Source: Corynespora cassiicola (Eukaryota > Ascomycota > Dothideomycetes > Pleosporales > Corynesporascaceae). From it: a stretch of 64,000 nucleotides of DNA. Where the stretch lies: contig JAEUWY010000006.1 in NCBI GenBank assembly GCA_022059125.1, positions 3,782,001-3,846,000 on the forward strand, read 5' to 3'. A program made the position numbers and the translations under genes. This document shows, piece after piece, positions 1-12,005 of the stretch (position 1 is its first letter; the number at the start of each line of letters is the position of its first letter). The notes beneath the pieces were generated by a model. The model searched no databases, was not told the origin of the DNA, and saw only the letters and a list, made by a program, of their open reading frames with translations.

Positions 1-1033
1 ATTATGGCAGAGGCAGAGGGGTAAATGGTTCACCTGGTGCCTGGGAAAATGAGAGGATGAGAAATTGAAAAAGGAGGGAAGAATTTGGAACATGCTCGAC
101 TGAGCGAAGATTTTCCTTTGTGAGAATTCTAGTTCGTGAAATGTCGTTATTATTGCGATGTTTTTTTCACATGAGGGGGGTTGGAAGAGGCGTTCGGGGT
201 GGACATCCATGCACGGTGGTGTTTTCTCTCTCGCAAACTTGGTAGTTGGTTCTTTGGACTGGCGAATTGGCGGGGTTGGGTTGGGTTGGGTTGGGACTTG
301 GGCTCGGCTGGATGCCCGGTGCTTGGGATACCCCATCTCTGTTTTTTATTTCCTTTGAGGGGGGTTTTCTATCGTCTTAGAAAGAAAGAAGATACTTAAA
401 TTGAAATGTTTATTAGAATGCCGGGGTTTTGTATGGGTGATGTGGTGTGTTGTACTTTGGAGAGAGGTATGATTTTGCGGTGCTAGGGATGTATCGACGA
501 CGGCTTTGGAGCCGTGAATAGTGAAGATCGGTATTGAAGAAGAAAGGAAGACTGTATACCGATACAGTGTCAACACTGACCTGGCATCTTGCGGCGACCC
601 TGAAATCCTCATCTACCAGTTTTCTTTCTTTCAAGCCCTTCGCAAAAATCTCAGTGTACTGTCTACCATTACTCTCAAGAAGTGAGTTTCTACACTAGCT
701 AATCAAAACGATACTCTCACTTGCATCTAGTAAGTCTAGAATACACATGATGCTACAGAAATGAACACGTAGGCTAGCAGATACAAGCCACCAGTGCCAC
801 AGTAAAGTCCCAGCACCAAAATAACTGCTACCGATGTGTTTGCACACTCAAAAGCCGCTGGTTATCTCACCGCTTTTCTGAGCACCCGTTTGCTGCCTTG
901 ATTTCAACGATAAATGAGCATAACCTTGCCCACAGTCTTCAAGCCCTCTCATCTACCTCGAATCTTCCTCAAACACGCCATCTCCTCCCACACAAGCCCA
1001 TCGAAGTTTTCAAAACTGCAACAAAAAAATACT
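1..1033. other. Left-edge non-coding region upstream of the first gene
   Basis: No convincing gene is visible; the short open frames on both strands overlap each other and lack coding character. A G-rich run of five G-tracts separated by TT lies at 272-295. The last 150 bases are pyrimidine-rich and A-rich and look like the leader of the gene starting at 1034. Confidence 0.5.
272..295 (+). repeat. GGGTT tandem repeat, G-quadruplex-type motif
   Basis: The sequence is GGGG followed by four TTGGG units. Five consecutive G-runs with 2-base loops fit the G-quadruplex consensus. It is not the fungal telomere repeat TTAGGG. Confidence 0.6.
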
Positions 1034-2238
1034 ATGAATACAAGTGGCCGAGCCAAGCGCAATGGCAAGGTTGTGCACTGATCCAACCTGCTTTATTGTG
1101 TAATTGACCCAGATAGTGCCAGCTGCCAATCCGAAGCCCGACTCTCTCAGGTAGCCGCACTCAAAGCCTTGCCCAAGAGCCAATTACCGTCTCTTCTGCT
1201 TCCTCCTCCAATTCTAGCCAAGCGGACGAGGACCCCAACCCAGAGGATCACTTCAACAAGAGGCCGAATGGTTGGACGGCAGTGAACGCAAGCTCACTTC
1301 TCCCGACAACCCCAACATCTTACGGCATGTTCAGCAACAGCAAGACCCCAGGCAAGCGGGTTGCCTATGGCAACTCCTCAGCTCCCAAGCGGCGTCTGGT
1401 AAAAAAACGGGATATGAAGGGTGAGGCTTTCGATGAGGAGCACAACTCTGTCGTCGTGCCCGAACATTCAAGCTCACCCGCTGTAGCGAATTCCCCCGAG
1501 CTGGTCGAACAATCTCTTGACGATGAACTTTTCCTCACCCATCACCTTGGTCATTTCACGAAGACACCTTCGCCTGCCGAACCCGAAAACAACGACAGCT
1601 TGTTCATAGCCCGTCTTTCTCCGGCTATTGATGGTGCACGTGGCAAGACAAACAACAATGTCAGTGAGAGCGAGGGCCCTGCATCTCTCCTTATCAATGA
1701 CACCATCAATGTCCATGTAAACGCCACCGCCTACCTCAACGACGGCAAGATCTACGAAGGCCTCGAGGACGCGAAAAAAGAACAAGTGAAGCTCTACCTC
1801 GGACTCAAAGCCAAGCGCAAGTCCCACGCCGAGGTAAGTGAGCTAGCTTTATCAGCGCTGTTGCGCAGACGATTGACAAGCACACACACACAGCAGGCAG
1901 CGAAGCTCGCCAGCATCGAGACCAAGTACGAAGCTGCCGAGAAGGCGCTTGTCAAGCAGCGCGACGACGCCATCAAGAAAATCGCCGACGATGCTGAAAA
2001 GCGGCTCGAACAGATGAAAAGGGACTTGGCTGCCGAGCGCGAGGGCATCGTTGGGAAGGGCTTGGAGAGGAAGGAGGATGCTTCTGGTCGGCTTCACGGC
2101 TTCGAAATCGTCGGCGAGGACCATGAAGCAGCCGAGGAGCAAATGGTGAGTTTGGAGCGGAGCGGCGGGTTCGCGTTTGGCCTCGCCGTTGCCATGGTGC
2201 AGGCGAAGCTTGATCAGATGGGCAGGGTCGATGGATGA
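1034..2238 (+). CDS. Unrecognised charged coiled-coil protein
   Basis: I do not recognise this protein. Proposed model: exons 1034-1069, 1117-1833 and 1897-2238, about 364 residues. The first exon is short and its donor (GTTGTG) is weak; the frame continues cleanly from 1117. The second intron (1834-1896) has a good GTAAGT donor and is a multiple of three, so it can be read through. A third in-frame intron at 2146-2202 (GTGAGT...GCAG) is possible. The N-terminal half is rich in Ser, Thr and Pro with basic clusters such as KRRLVKKR, suggesting a nuclear location. The C-terminal third is a Lys/Glu/Ala-rich heptad-type coiled coil. The function is unknown. The start is the only in-frame ATG upstream that can be spliced to the main frame. 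Confidence 0.6.
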
Positions 2239-3167
2239 TTGTCGATGCACAGTGAGGTGGCTGGTGAGCCCTTGTAACTGATTCACGATAGGTCTGAATT
2301 ATTTGGGAATCTTCCTATGTCACCACAACACGCTGATGAATTGTGTGAAGTTTGTTCTGGCGACTTCATGTCATCATCAATATCTTGTTTGGGACACATA
2401 AAGAAAGACAGGCGTAAGGAAGAGGAAGAAGCCACTTCTCTGGTCTCTTTGGCGGATCATCACTCTGTGCGTGCGCATCCTGTCCTTATGAATCCTGCGG
2501 CAGACTTGTTACTAACTGTCCATCTTCCACTTGCTCATTCCTTCCTGGAACGTCTCGCGCTGGAGCATCGCTACCGAGGATTTTCAACTCCTCGTTTCTA
2601 CCAAGCTGAAACCAAAAATCCTGCTTATTCATTTACTTGTTATCCTATGGCTCGAAGTTCGGCGTTGTGGTGTTTTTGCTGGGTCAGCCTCAAAGTTTCT
2701 GTTCCACCAGTGCGAGGCGCAGGTAGTGAGAATGGGGGTTTACAGCTTAAAAAGTCAAATTTTGGGTTAGGGAAGTTACGAGGATTCGTTGATCCAAGTT
2801 TCATTAACATTGGTATTAGCATTGGGTGCTCTGAGAAAGTCACGCCCTGTATCAAGGGCAAAATGTCGTTTCCAAAATCAACATCAACATCAACCCCAGA
2901 AGGGAAAAGAAACACAATTTCTCAATCTAAAGTCACCACCGGGTAGTCCAATATTTCCATACTACCCATGAAACGCATAACAAGTAATCCGTTCAGAAGA
3001 GGGGTCAGATCGGTCGCACTCTGTTGTCTTCCAAACACACTCGTCTCAGAAATCTCTGTTCTCTTCTTGATCTTTACCATAATTGCAATTTAAAGGGACT
3101 GAATCAAACTCGAGCTCATGGTAATGTGGCAACTTGGTTCGACGTATTTTCCATTCGCGCGAGGCTT
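2239..3167. other. Intergenic region, convergent 3' ends
   Basis: This lies between the plus-strand coiled-coil gene and the minus-strand gene ending at 3168. A 209-codon open frame at 2317-2946 (+) has no recognisable domain or gene-like organisation, and I treat it as chance or 3'-UTR sequence. Confidence 0.5.
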
Positions 3168-4152
3168 TCAAATGTTCACAAGCTTGCTTCGAGCCTTGAG
3201 TGCGGCCTGGCGAACCGGTCGACCGCCAGCAACCCGCGGCTTCTTGGCTTCTCTGGACGTCTCATCCTTGTCTTCAAGGTCAGATGCAGATCGCTTGCGG
3301 CCCTGAACACGTTGAGTATGACCAGGGTAAGTCTGACAAGAATCGACAGCGACGACTGGGGTGAAGGAGTTGGCTGTGAGCGGGGACATGAAGAGGATTT
3401 GGGGGCCAGGTGCGGAAGGAGAGCCAAGAACGCTAGATGAGCGCGCAGTAAGGCCTTTTCCGGGGTCGCGATTCTCTTTGTTGTTAGGTTTGTGTGGGGT
3501 ACCCAAAGCGAGAAGCTGAGTCTCTACGTTAGCCAACATGAACCGAACTTCTACTTGGGATTGTATCGACATACCTTGCCGACGTTGTCTTTCTTGCCCT
3601 TTTCAACAGTGTTGGTCGAAATCTTGGTAGATTGGGGCTTGTGAGACGCGCGCTTCTCCAAGTCCTTTTCGCCCTTGGCGAGCTTCTCATTGCGCGCCGC
3701 GATGAGCTTCAGGACCCGCGCGGAATACCGAGCCATGATCACCGCGGTGGGCTCCATGCACTCTGCAAGGTCACCGATCGTGACATTGGAAGCTGCGACG
3801 AGAGATTTTGTGAAATCATCGCGCTCATACATGGCTTGCTGCAGGCAAGCTTCGTTGCAAGCCATCATCCATTTAACGAACTCGATGGCCATATAGTGCT
3901 CGGTTTGGACGGCAGTGGTGACAGTAGCTGGAAAGATGTCAGCAATACGTTTGCTATTTTTTCCTCTAGGGTTATCTCACCGTCCTTGAACAAGTTTGCG
4001 TCTGTAAGAGTTCTAATGGAGCGCAGAGACAAATCTGGGAGATCGCCGATGGCTCCAGCGCCGGCAAAATGTGCAGAGAGCGTCGGGTACACGGGGGGCG
4101 CGACACTGAAGCCACCCATGGAGTCAAACATGTATTGCTTGGTGACGGACAT
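3168..4152 (-). CDS. Unrecognised three-exon protein
   Basis: I do not recognise this protein. Exons on the minus strand are 4152-3981, 3927-3575 and 3515-3168; the phases agree exactly and give 290 residues. Intron 1 is 53 nt (GTGAGA...TTCCAG). Intron 2 is 59 nt (GTATGT, branch CTAAC, CTCAG). The middle exon encodes a helical stretch (about residues 60-160) with many Ala, Met and Leu, and a run of Lys and Glu near its end. The C-terminal third is Ser/Pro/Lys-rich and basic (for example GRKRSASDLEDKDE and REAKKPR), consistent with a nuclear protein. No catalytic motif is visible. Upstream, a TATA-like TATATATT at about 4385 on this strand's promoter side may belong to it. Confidence 0.7.
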
Positions 4153-4786
4153 TTTGGCGTGCCTGAGGCTACTTTCGCGGAAATTGATACCAGTGGATGT
4201 AAAGTAGAAGAGGGCAGAGTGGACAATGCTGGAAAATGCAGTAATGACAATAGCGAGGAGCTACTGCAAAACTTCAAGTTTGAGCTTCAAATGAGTTGTT
4301 GTCAGGATGATCGTATACAATCGGTGCCGCTGGTAAACCTAATGGACTTGTGCCGGTGAGAGCAACGCAGGAGATGATTATCGGTATATATTACCCGATA
4401 CGGTTAGCGCGCCCGTTTGCTCATGAAGGTCCATGGATGAGTCCCACGTCTAGTAAAGGCGCAGCAACTCAACCTGCGGGGCAGGAAACAGACTGCTGGT
4501 ATTTGAAATAGATATGGTAGTGCATTTTTCCCTCACGCCATGAGGGCGTGCGTGGGAGCGCTCCATGAACAGCGGGAAGCACTGGCTGCAGGCTCTTGAG
4601 ATACGGCTGTCAAACCACGCCCCGCCCGAACTGCAGAGCTGAAGCTAAAATTATTATTTCGATATGGTGTCTCATTCTTGTTTTAGTTAATTGTGGTGTG
4701 AACGCCGAATATAGAACTTTTGGGCATATTTCCCAACCAGACCAATTGCTATCTTTAACGATGACTCGGGGCACGTTTAATCGTAC
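4153..4786. other. Intergenic region with a TATA-like palindrome
   Basis: This lies between two minus-strand genes and should hold the promoter of the gene starting at 4152. An imperfect palindrome (ATCGGTATATATTACCCGAT) is centred near 4388. Nothing else is visible. Confidence 0.4.
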
Positions 4787-6549
4787 TCAGCTCCAATCCA
4801 GGGAGCTTGAACATGTAGCCTGAGTATCTGGGCTCGATGAGGTTTCATCAGTGATTCCATCTTTTTCCACAACTCTGGTGTTCTCCGCCCAAGATTTGGC
4901 GTACCCGTCGTGATCGACTCCGTCCTGGACCATACTCGCGGATTTCCCGTGAAAATACCGGGACATTATCTCGATTCCCATGGGATTCCAGTGCTCTTTC
5001 ATGAAGGGCATATGTTCTCCTATCTTGCCTAGTCGTCTGACAATCCATTGCTTTTCTTGAGGCGGGGCGACATGACAGGCGACGACGAATGGGGTTGCCA
5101 TGTACATCGATCCCAGGGGAAGGAATTGCTCGCAATACTCATACGACATGCAGAGTTGCCTACACAGCTGTGCACAGTGACTTTTTCGCGCATCCTTTTC
5201 GGAATCTGGGCGGCTTTCTGGAAGCATGTCGATGATGATGTTGTTTAGGACGAGGGAAAAGGCCCATAGGTGTGTACAAAGATAGGCCACACGGCGCGCA
5301 GGGAAATCGTAAACAACCGGGTACAACGGGTCGTTGTCGCACGACTGCACTTTAGTGGCTCTGGATTGAACGGAGACGAAGTCGGCAGTACCTTTCAGGG
5401 AGGCAAGAAGCTCCTCTGCTCGCTCGAGTATGAGGCGCCTTTGCCTTTGGCCCTTGTCTGGACTTCGGACGAGTTTGAGGAGAGCTGGCAAAGCCATCAT
5501 GGGCCGCATCATGTCCTCTATGGCAACCTCTTCATCGGGAGCTGGGTCATCCAGAAACGAATAATTACGCCAATCTGGTGAGTCCAGGAAACACTCCTGG
5601 CCGCGCATCACAGAGGAAGTGAACTAGGCAGGTCAGGACTTGTAACCAAGAGGGTGACGATATACTACTCACGCAGTTGCCGCGTTGGCTGCGAAGGAGC
5701 ACCTTTGCGAAGCTGTCTTTGGCGGCTATCGGCCCACGAGCCTCGATCAATCGCGCTGCGCCACCAGCGTGGCGGATCCAATTCATTCCATGCGTGTCAC
5801 ATGCACCTCCGCCCAACATCTCCACCTGGCCGAGAATGGCGACTGCACAGAGAGTGTTGTCACTCAGACATTCCTCCTTGTCGTTCAGGGCAACTTGCAG
5901 AGAGTGCAAGGCCCTGACATATGACCTTGGGCCAGGTCCAGTAGGGCTCGGGCCGTCTCCACGACACATGGTCTTGTGACAATGCAACAGGCATTTAACC
6001 GCGTCGTCCAAGGCGAAGGACTGGCCTAGCCGCCTTGGTATCTCGCAGACGAACTGGGCGATGCTCGAAACACGAAGGCCTACTACGGAATGGTTGAAGG
6101 TGTCCAAAAGGACGAGCTGCAGCATGTCTGATGCGGACAGACTGGGGGTGTAGCGAGGTGGGGAAGCATCACTGGACGAAGTGGCCGTCGATCCGTTGGC
6201 AACTGCTGACGATGCATTGAAGCGCCAGGTCTGATAGGAGGATCCATCGCCCATGGTCTTGATGCGGAGGACAGCAACCTGGTCAGGGGAGGTGGAGCCA
6301 CCTGCGGAAGCGCCACTCGAGGTGGGTCGGTGAGAGAAGCCCCCTTGTAGGCCTTTGGCTTCGGCAAACTTGATCTTAGTAGCAGGTGCTTCGCATACAC
6401 GATTACGCTTCCGGCACGGCCCGCACACCGGCTTCGCTTCATCACACTTGAGCTGTCAGTCTCGGCTGGGTGGGACACATGGGGCAGCCTACCTTGACCT
6501 TGCGTCTCCGGCAGGTACCGCATCTGTTGCTCTTGACCACTCCAACCAT
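4787..6549 (-). CDS. Zn2Cys6 binuclear-cluster transcription factor
   Basis: This is a fungal-specific transcription regulator that should bind DNA in the nucleus. Exons are 6549-6493, 6446-5673 and 5623-4787, giving 555 residues. The first intron (6447-6492) splits the zinc cluster. Splicing at its CTCAAG acceptor gives the canonical spacing C10-x2-C13-x6-C20-x6-C27-x2-C30-x6-C37, which supports this model over the earlier acceptor. A basic linker and Ser/Thr/Gly-rich segment follow, then a helical middle region with the Cys/His-containing features of the C6 family (for example GMNWIRHAGGAARLIEARGP, near residue 245). The target genes are unknown. No neighbouring cluster is obvious; the next gene, a glycosyltransferase, diverges from it across about 1.1 kb. 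Confidence 0.92.
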
Positions 6550-7633
6550 TCTCGGGGCGAAGGGCGAGGCCCCCGGGCAGCCTAATAGCTACCTAGGTCC
6601 TGGGTAGGTATGCTGGAGCGAACAGGCGACGAGTTCGAGGCCGTGCTGGCTACACGTGCTTGTTTATTGCTCGGAGTGGCCGACAGCACATGCAGGACAT
6701 GGCAGGAGAGGGAGTGGCACGTTGGGCTGACGATGATTCTGGTGAGAACAAGCACCTCAGCACTCGCGTCGAAGCCTCGTCGATCGTGGCGCTTGGCCGT
6801 AAGCTGCATGGCGGGTTCGCAGCATGTCGGCTGAATGGGGAAATGCTTGGCGGGGCACTACGGCTGGCAACAGAGGACATGAGTTCGCCAGCCGTGCTGG
6901 GGTAGCAGAGAAAGACGAAGGAGGGGTGCGTCTAGACACTGCAGGCGCATGGCAGTACCCGTCGCGGTGAGGAGGTTGGGTACCTAGGTGGGTAGGTGGA
7001 TGCTTATGCACGTGAGCGTGAGTGCGTCGTCCCATGTGCCTACGGATGGACAGCCCGCACGAATGAAAAGGCCAGCACGTGCATGTCGCCGGCAACCTGC
7101 AGGCTGACGGCCATGGGCATTCTCGTCTTCCCCGAGCCCGAGCCCAACGCGGCCACGTCGAGGACACGGGACATGGGACATGGCGGGATGGAGCGTCGTG
7201 GCGGCCGGAGATGGTGGCTCCGGGCGCCGGGCGCCGAGGGGCTCCATGGCCATGGCATGCCGAGCCACAGCCGCCGGGTGCACATCAGCATCGGCGGTTG
7301 AAACGGAGCCGGTGTCGATGAAACACATCAGGCCCTTTTAGACGGGCTTGACGCGTCGTCTCGGCTTGCAGGGACGTGCGAGATGGCGATGAGACGGCTG
7401 CGACTCCCAGAGCACGGCGGGCTGCCCCACTGCCCACGAATAGTGCCCGCCCGCTCTCAGGGGCCTCTGCTCTCGCGACGTCGCCAGGCCAGCAATGCGC
7501 ATGCCGCCTCTTGTTGCTGTCGCCAACCAGCAGCGAGCGCCTTGACTGACTGACTGGCCTACCTCTGCTGACCTTCCGCCGCGTGCACTGCCTAGCCATC
7601 CCAACTGACCCAGATGCGCCGCCCGACTGCGCC
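6550..7633. promoter_or_regulatory. Divergent intergenic region with TAGGTA motifs
   Basis: This 1.1 kb GC-rich region separates the divergent Zn2Cys6 regulator and the GT31 glycosyltransferase. It contains TACCTAGGT/GGGTAGGTA clusters at about 6590-6612 and 6975-6998, a motif type common in promoters of many Sordariomycetes (established observation; its function here is inference). The open frames on both strands overlap one another and look like GC-rich shadows. Confidence 0.45.
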
Positions 7634-9058
7634 ATGTCTATCATGTCCCCCCGTCCCAGCCGCATCCGCCTCGTCCCGCGCCTCGTCCTCCTCGCCGCAT
7701 GCGTCTACGCCTTCTTCTGGGTCAGCGGCTTCCCTCGCACCTACGACGACGACGAGCTGCCGACGAGCGAGGTAGAGACCCAGGCGCCGGCGCCCCATGT
7801 CGAATCCGAGAAGCTCGTCGTGACGGTCAAGACGTCTGCCGTCGACGCATTCGCGAAGATCCCGCCGTTGCTGCTGCTCACAAACGGCAAATACCACGAC
7901 AACCTGCTGCTGCTGGGCGACTTGCACATGGACGTTGGCGCATTCCACGTCCACGACGTGCTGGACAGATACGATGCCAAATATGTATCAGCAACTCCGG
8001 ACCTGGAGCGGTACAGGCGGCTGACCCATTACGCGCGCAACAGCCTGGACTTTGGCAGACTCAGGGAAACCGATCCTGCAAAAGAGAAGGCCGCCAAGGA
8101 CAAGATGGAAAAATACATGATGCTGAGGATGTTGCAGAGGACATGGGAGCAAAGGCCGGATCGGAAGTGGTACGTCTTCGTGGAGCCCGACACGTACCTC
8201 TTCCGATCCAACGTCCAGGTCTGGCTGGCATACTTTGACCACGAGGAGCCACACTTCTTCTACAATCCTCCCGAGACAGACCCATATGGGATTGGCGGCT
8301 CCACCTTCATTCTCTCGCAAAAGGCCATGCAGGGCTTGTTTGTGGAGAACGACAAGGACATATCAGGCCTAGAGGCCCACATCGAGGGCAAGTCATCCGG
8401 GACCGAGGTGCTCACTGGCGTCATGTCCAACGAACTCGATCTCAGCCCCAATGGTTCGTGGCCTGGCGTCTCCAGCTTCAATCCCGATACCATACCCTTC
8501 GGCCACGGCATGTGGTGTGAGGTTGTCATGGCCCTGCACTCTGTTTCTGCCGAGTCTATGAGCAACCTGTGGCGTCTGGAACGGGAGAGGAACGACAAGA
8601 ACATCGTGGATCCCCTCACCTTCTCCGACATCTGGATGAAATTCCTCCAGCCGGAGAACCTGAACGACGTCCGCGATGACTGGGACAATCTGTCGTCTGG
8701 CAAGGAGTTCTCCATGTGGAATATCCTGTTCGACGGCGTTGACCACGACTCGCGTCATCACCATCATCACGGTGCCCAGGGAAGAGCACCTCGGGGAGAA
8801 GACAACTGGAAGGCCTGCCAAGACGCATGCAACGACTACGATCAGTGTATGCAGTGGTCTTACTCCTCCATTCCACAGCCCAACGCCAACGAGAATGGCG
8901 ACACAAAATGCCACCTTAGTAGCAGCCTGCGATTTGGTGCGCATGCCGATCCCAGAGAGGTCACGCGAGATGGCACAAAGGTGCAAAAGACCTGGAAGAG
9001 TGGCTGGCGGAAAGACCGGTTCGAAGCCTGGGCCAAGCAGCAGAATTGCAAAGCATAA
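7634..9058 (+). CDS. GT31-like glycosyltransferase with C-terminal PAN-type domain
   Basis: This is a probable Golgi type II membrane glycosyltransferase of the fungal GT31 (galactosyltransferase/fringe-like) group; the acceptor cannot be told. It is a single exon of 474 residues. The start is the ATG at 7634; the upstream in-frame codon at 7583 is GTG. Residues 1-12 are basic and 13-32 form a signal anchor. The stem is Asp/Glu/Pro-rich. The catalytic region contains EPDTYLF (residues 184-190), the position of the family DxD-like metal site, followed by GIGGSTFILS. Near the C terminus, four Cys residues (in CQDACNDYDQCMQWSY and a later CHLSSSL) match a PAN/apple-like module seen in fungal members. 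A five-His run (RHHHHHGAQ) lies in the linker between the two domains. Confidence 0.88.
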   Translation: MSIMSPRPSRIRLVPRLVLLAACVYAFFWVSGFPRTYDDDELPTSEVETQAPAPHVESEKLVVTVKTSAVDAFAKIPPLLLLTNGKYHDNLLLLGDLHMDVGAFHVHDVLDRYDAKYVSATPDLERYRRLTHYARNSLDFGRLRETDPAKEKAAKDKMEKYMMLRMLQRTWEQRPDRKWYVFVEPDTYLFRSNVQVWLAYFDHEEPHFFYNPPETDPYGIGGSTFILSQKAMQGLFVENDKDISGLEAHIEGKSSGTEVLTGVMSNELDLSPNGSWPGVSSFNPDTIPFGHGMWCEVVMALHSVSAESMSNLWRLERERNDKNIVDPLTFSDIWMKFLQPENLNDVRDDWDNLSSGKEFSMWNILFDGVDHDSRHHHHHGAQGRAPRGEDNWKACQDACNDYDQCMQWSYSSIPQPNANENGDTKCHLSSSLRFGAHADPREVTRDGTKVQKTWKSGWRKDRFEAWAKQQNCKA

Positions 9059-9972
9059 CACGGATCGTCATCTTTGATATTCATACTCTGATTCTAGCGT
9101 TTTCCTATTCATACCGCAGTGTAAAAATTACCCCTTTAAGCATGTCGAAGCCAATTGCCATTCCATATTACATCCGTTCAGCCTTGGTCGAATATGTTCA
9201 GACATTGTCGTGTATGGGTCTGGCCCTCGGATGCTGTTGAAAGGGAGCGAGCACAAGGAAGTGACCTATAAAAAAGAATGCCACACTAGGAATACTTGGA
9301 GCTTCTACCAGGCAAGCTTCACCACCCACCCGGCTAGGTCCTTGAACATGGATGGTCGGTCCGACTGTGTGTATTGCTTTTTCGCCTCCCCAGTGCCCAT
9401 TCCAGTGGATACACGTGCCAGACTCGAACAGATGCTCGAATGGGTCGCTTCTTACACTTTGATGTACATGCGTGCTGAAGTAGATAATGACACGCGCTAC
9501 CCACGTAACTTTCCGTATTCACGCCATCAAGTAACGCGTTAACACGTGATCGCTTATGCCAAGCGTGACGTTCCACGTGCAGTACTCCATGCGCTCCCTC
9601 ACCCCCATCTCTCATACACATATGTCTCGATTCCATTCCCGCTCGTAGTCGCACAGTCATCAATTCGTTCCTGCAAATATTGAGTCGCTGCAGAGCCTGA
9701 CCTGCCCATCCCCACTAGATTTTCGCGCTGCCTCCGCAAAACGCAGTGAACGCTTTCCTTGACCTTCGCTGCTTACAGTCGGCCTACCACTGCCAGCTAG
9801 ACATGTGCTCAACTTGTCTGATTTGATCTCGACAGTTCGCTATCTCATTTCGATCAAACAGTCGTCGCCCAATGCCATAACAACTACAGGACAGTGGGTC
9901 TTTTTGAAAGAGGGGCAGTATCCACAGACTGGCCGGCATCCAGCCACCCGGAACCACGACGCCTAGACTTCA
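9059..9972. other. Intergenic region
   Basis: About 0.9 kb between two plus-strand genes. Several CACGTG and ACGCGT-like palindromes occur between 9410 and 9580. I see no gene, RNA or repeat. Confidence 0.4.
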
Positions 9973-12005
9973 ATGGCTTTTACAATATCTACTTCTCCAG
10001 CCATACGGGCCATCAGGGAACACATTGCAGATCGCCAGGCTGAGCATCTCTGGCACCTCGTCCCCTCCCGAAATGACCTTAAGTGGGACACTCAAGAGAC
10101 GGACGATGGCTCTTTCAAGGCCCTGGTAATCGGCAATATCGTAGCCAAGGTTTCCATGAGTATATGTGTTGCTATTTCTCAGATTGAGGGGAGCTCGATC
10201 AAGCTTCAATACCATACACGAGCTGACAATGCTCCCCACTATATGCACATCTCGCCGGGCGATTTGGACCCAGCAGACATGATGTATCCTTTCGACGTCA
10301 TCTTCGGATCTAGCGAATACGATCAAAGGAACCTCAGCATCTTGGTAGCATACATTTTCCTCGATGCTGGGTTCCTTAGTGATGAGATTGCTGGGCATTT
10401 ATTGCCTTACATGTGCGAGTGGTTCCTCGAGACCCTACGGGTGATTGAAAAAGGGGTCGGGGTACCTGTGAAACAAGAGGGTAGGCATTTCCGCTTACTG
10501 TGAGGTTCTCAATGTTAACCAGACTGCCAGAAAGCGAATATGGTAGTGCGGACGAAATGCCGATGTCGCCCGGGGACCAGATGCATGGTGTCGAGATGAA
10601 TGACACTAGCACAGACGTTTCTGTTGGAAACTTGGTCAACAGGACGCCAGACCAGCTAGATTCGCAGCCCGGCACCGATCTTCCCAACGCCAAACAGACT
10701 AATATGAATCCGCACCTCCCTGCAAATCCTGAGAATGGCACAGAGTCCTCTGAGAGAAGCGTATACGACGCAACACTTCGCAATTTATTCTCGGGTTATT
10801 ACAACATCAAAAGCATTCTCGACCTGAAGCGCCGTCTCTACCTTTTGGATAGTATCCCACCTCATGGCGAACTCATCTTCATTGACCATAATAACGTCCG
10901 CAACGCATTTCCAAAAGGGCTATTAATCGGTCGTCATCTCGACGGTCGGCGTATCTTTGCCTTCGTGCAGTGCTTCAACCGTCGGCCAGCACGTGTTAAA
11001 TATTATATCCAGTGTCTTGTGGATATGCCCTTCCAAGATGTAATGCACGCCAGGCTAAGCCATCCTTTCGACAAGACACTTGGAGGCGATGATGAGAAAA
11101 AAGAAAAGAAGCACCTAGATTCCCTCATCAAATGGTATTTTATCGTTTCGGGAGTGGCACAAATTGCTTTTTTGAGAATGAATGAAACATTATTTTTGAA
11201 AGACTTTTTCGAAACGCTTGGGATTGTCGCTAGCAGCAACGGAGTCGCAGGCGAACTTGAGGTAACGACCCCGAACAACAACTCCTGCATGGGATCTGCA
11301 GTTGCAAGGTCACTGCAGAATTCCCAGCCAAAACCGTTGGAGCCGCTCGAGGATCAACCTACACAGCAATCTTTACCTCAAGAAGAAGAAAACAGCAATA
11401 GAGAAGAAGATAGTATGATTAGCGAGAATACCATCCAGGCTGGACTTCGTCAAGCAGAGGCAGAGGATTCAGTGGACAATACGTCTGCAGATCCCCTCGC
11501 GCATATTCGTAGCCAGTATACCGACCCGGGACTATCTGCGCCGTCAGGTCTCGCGCAGTCCAATCCTGAATTGCTTGGATGCGCGCCGACGGGAATTTCC
11601 CCACGTGCGGAAGAGATACTACCCGCAGTAGAACTGGGCGACGAGGAAACTCCTCAAAACTCTATAAGCCCGACAAGTGAGGCTCAGACTCAACTTGCAA
11701 GTTCTACTGGCGGAACAACTGGAGTAGAGCATTCGGCTTCGCCATCTTTGGGAAGAGAAAGCCAGCAAACAGCCAAACGAAAAGCAGCATTCACAGACCT
11801 TGAGGAAGATGCGTCCATCAAGACTGACAAATGGCTAACAGGCCAGATCAACAATATTGATAACGAGCTCCAGGTTCTTGACACACGACGTGAGCTCCTC
11901 AAGGCCAAACGCATCAGATTAGAGGCTGCAAGAATGCAAAACAGGGCTTTGCTTCGATCAAATGGAACTAATACCAGTTCTGGCCTAACTCCTCGAGGTG
12001 CGTAG
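9973..12005 (+). CDS. Unrecognised 660-residue protein
   Basis: I do not recognise this protein. Exons are 9973-10480 and 10531-12005. The 50-nt intron (GTAGGC, branch TTAAC, acceptor CTGCCAG) was chosen because it is the only acceptor that keeps phase with the downstream frame; the nearer AG at 10522 does not. Residues 1-170 are a compact, mixed region. Residues about 250-410 form a second globular block (for example DLKRRLYLLDSIPPHGELIF). An acidic, Gln/Ser/Pro-rich low-complexity region follows, and the last 70 residues form a basic coiled coil containing a possible nuclear signal (AKRKAAF). The layout suggests a nuclear or chromatin-associated scaffold, but that is inference only. Confidence 0.72.

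Noticed and set aside
272..295. GGGTT repeat as a telomere
   Set aside because: The fungal telomere repeat is TTAGGG, and the run is short and internal.
2317..2946. 209-codon open frame on the plus strand
   Set aside because: No domain, low-complexity patches, placed in a convergent 3' region, and overlapped by other chance frames.
8755..8772. Poly-His run in the glycosyltransferase as a vector tag
   Set aside because: It is in a natural linker between two domains with mixed CAT/CAC codons and no vector sequence around it.
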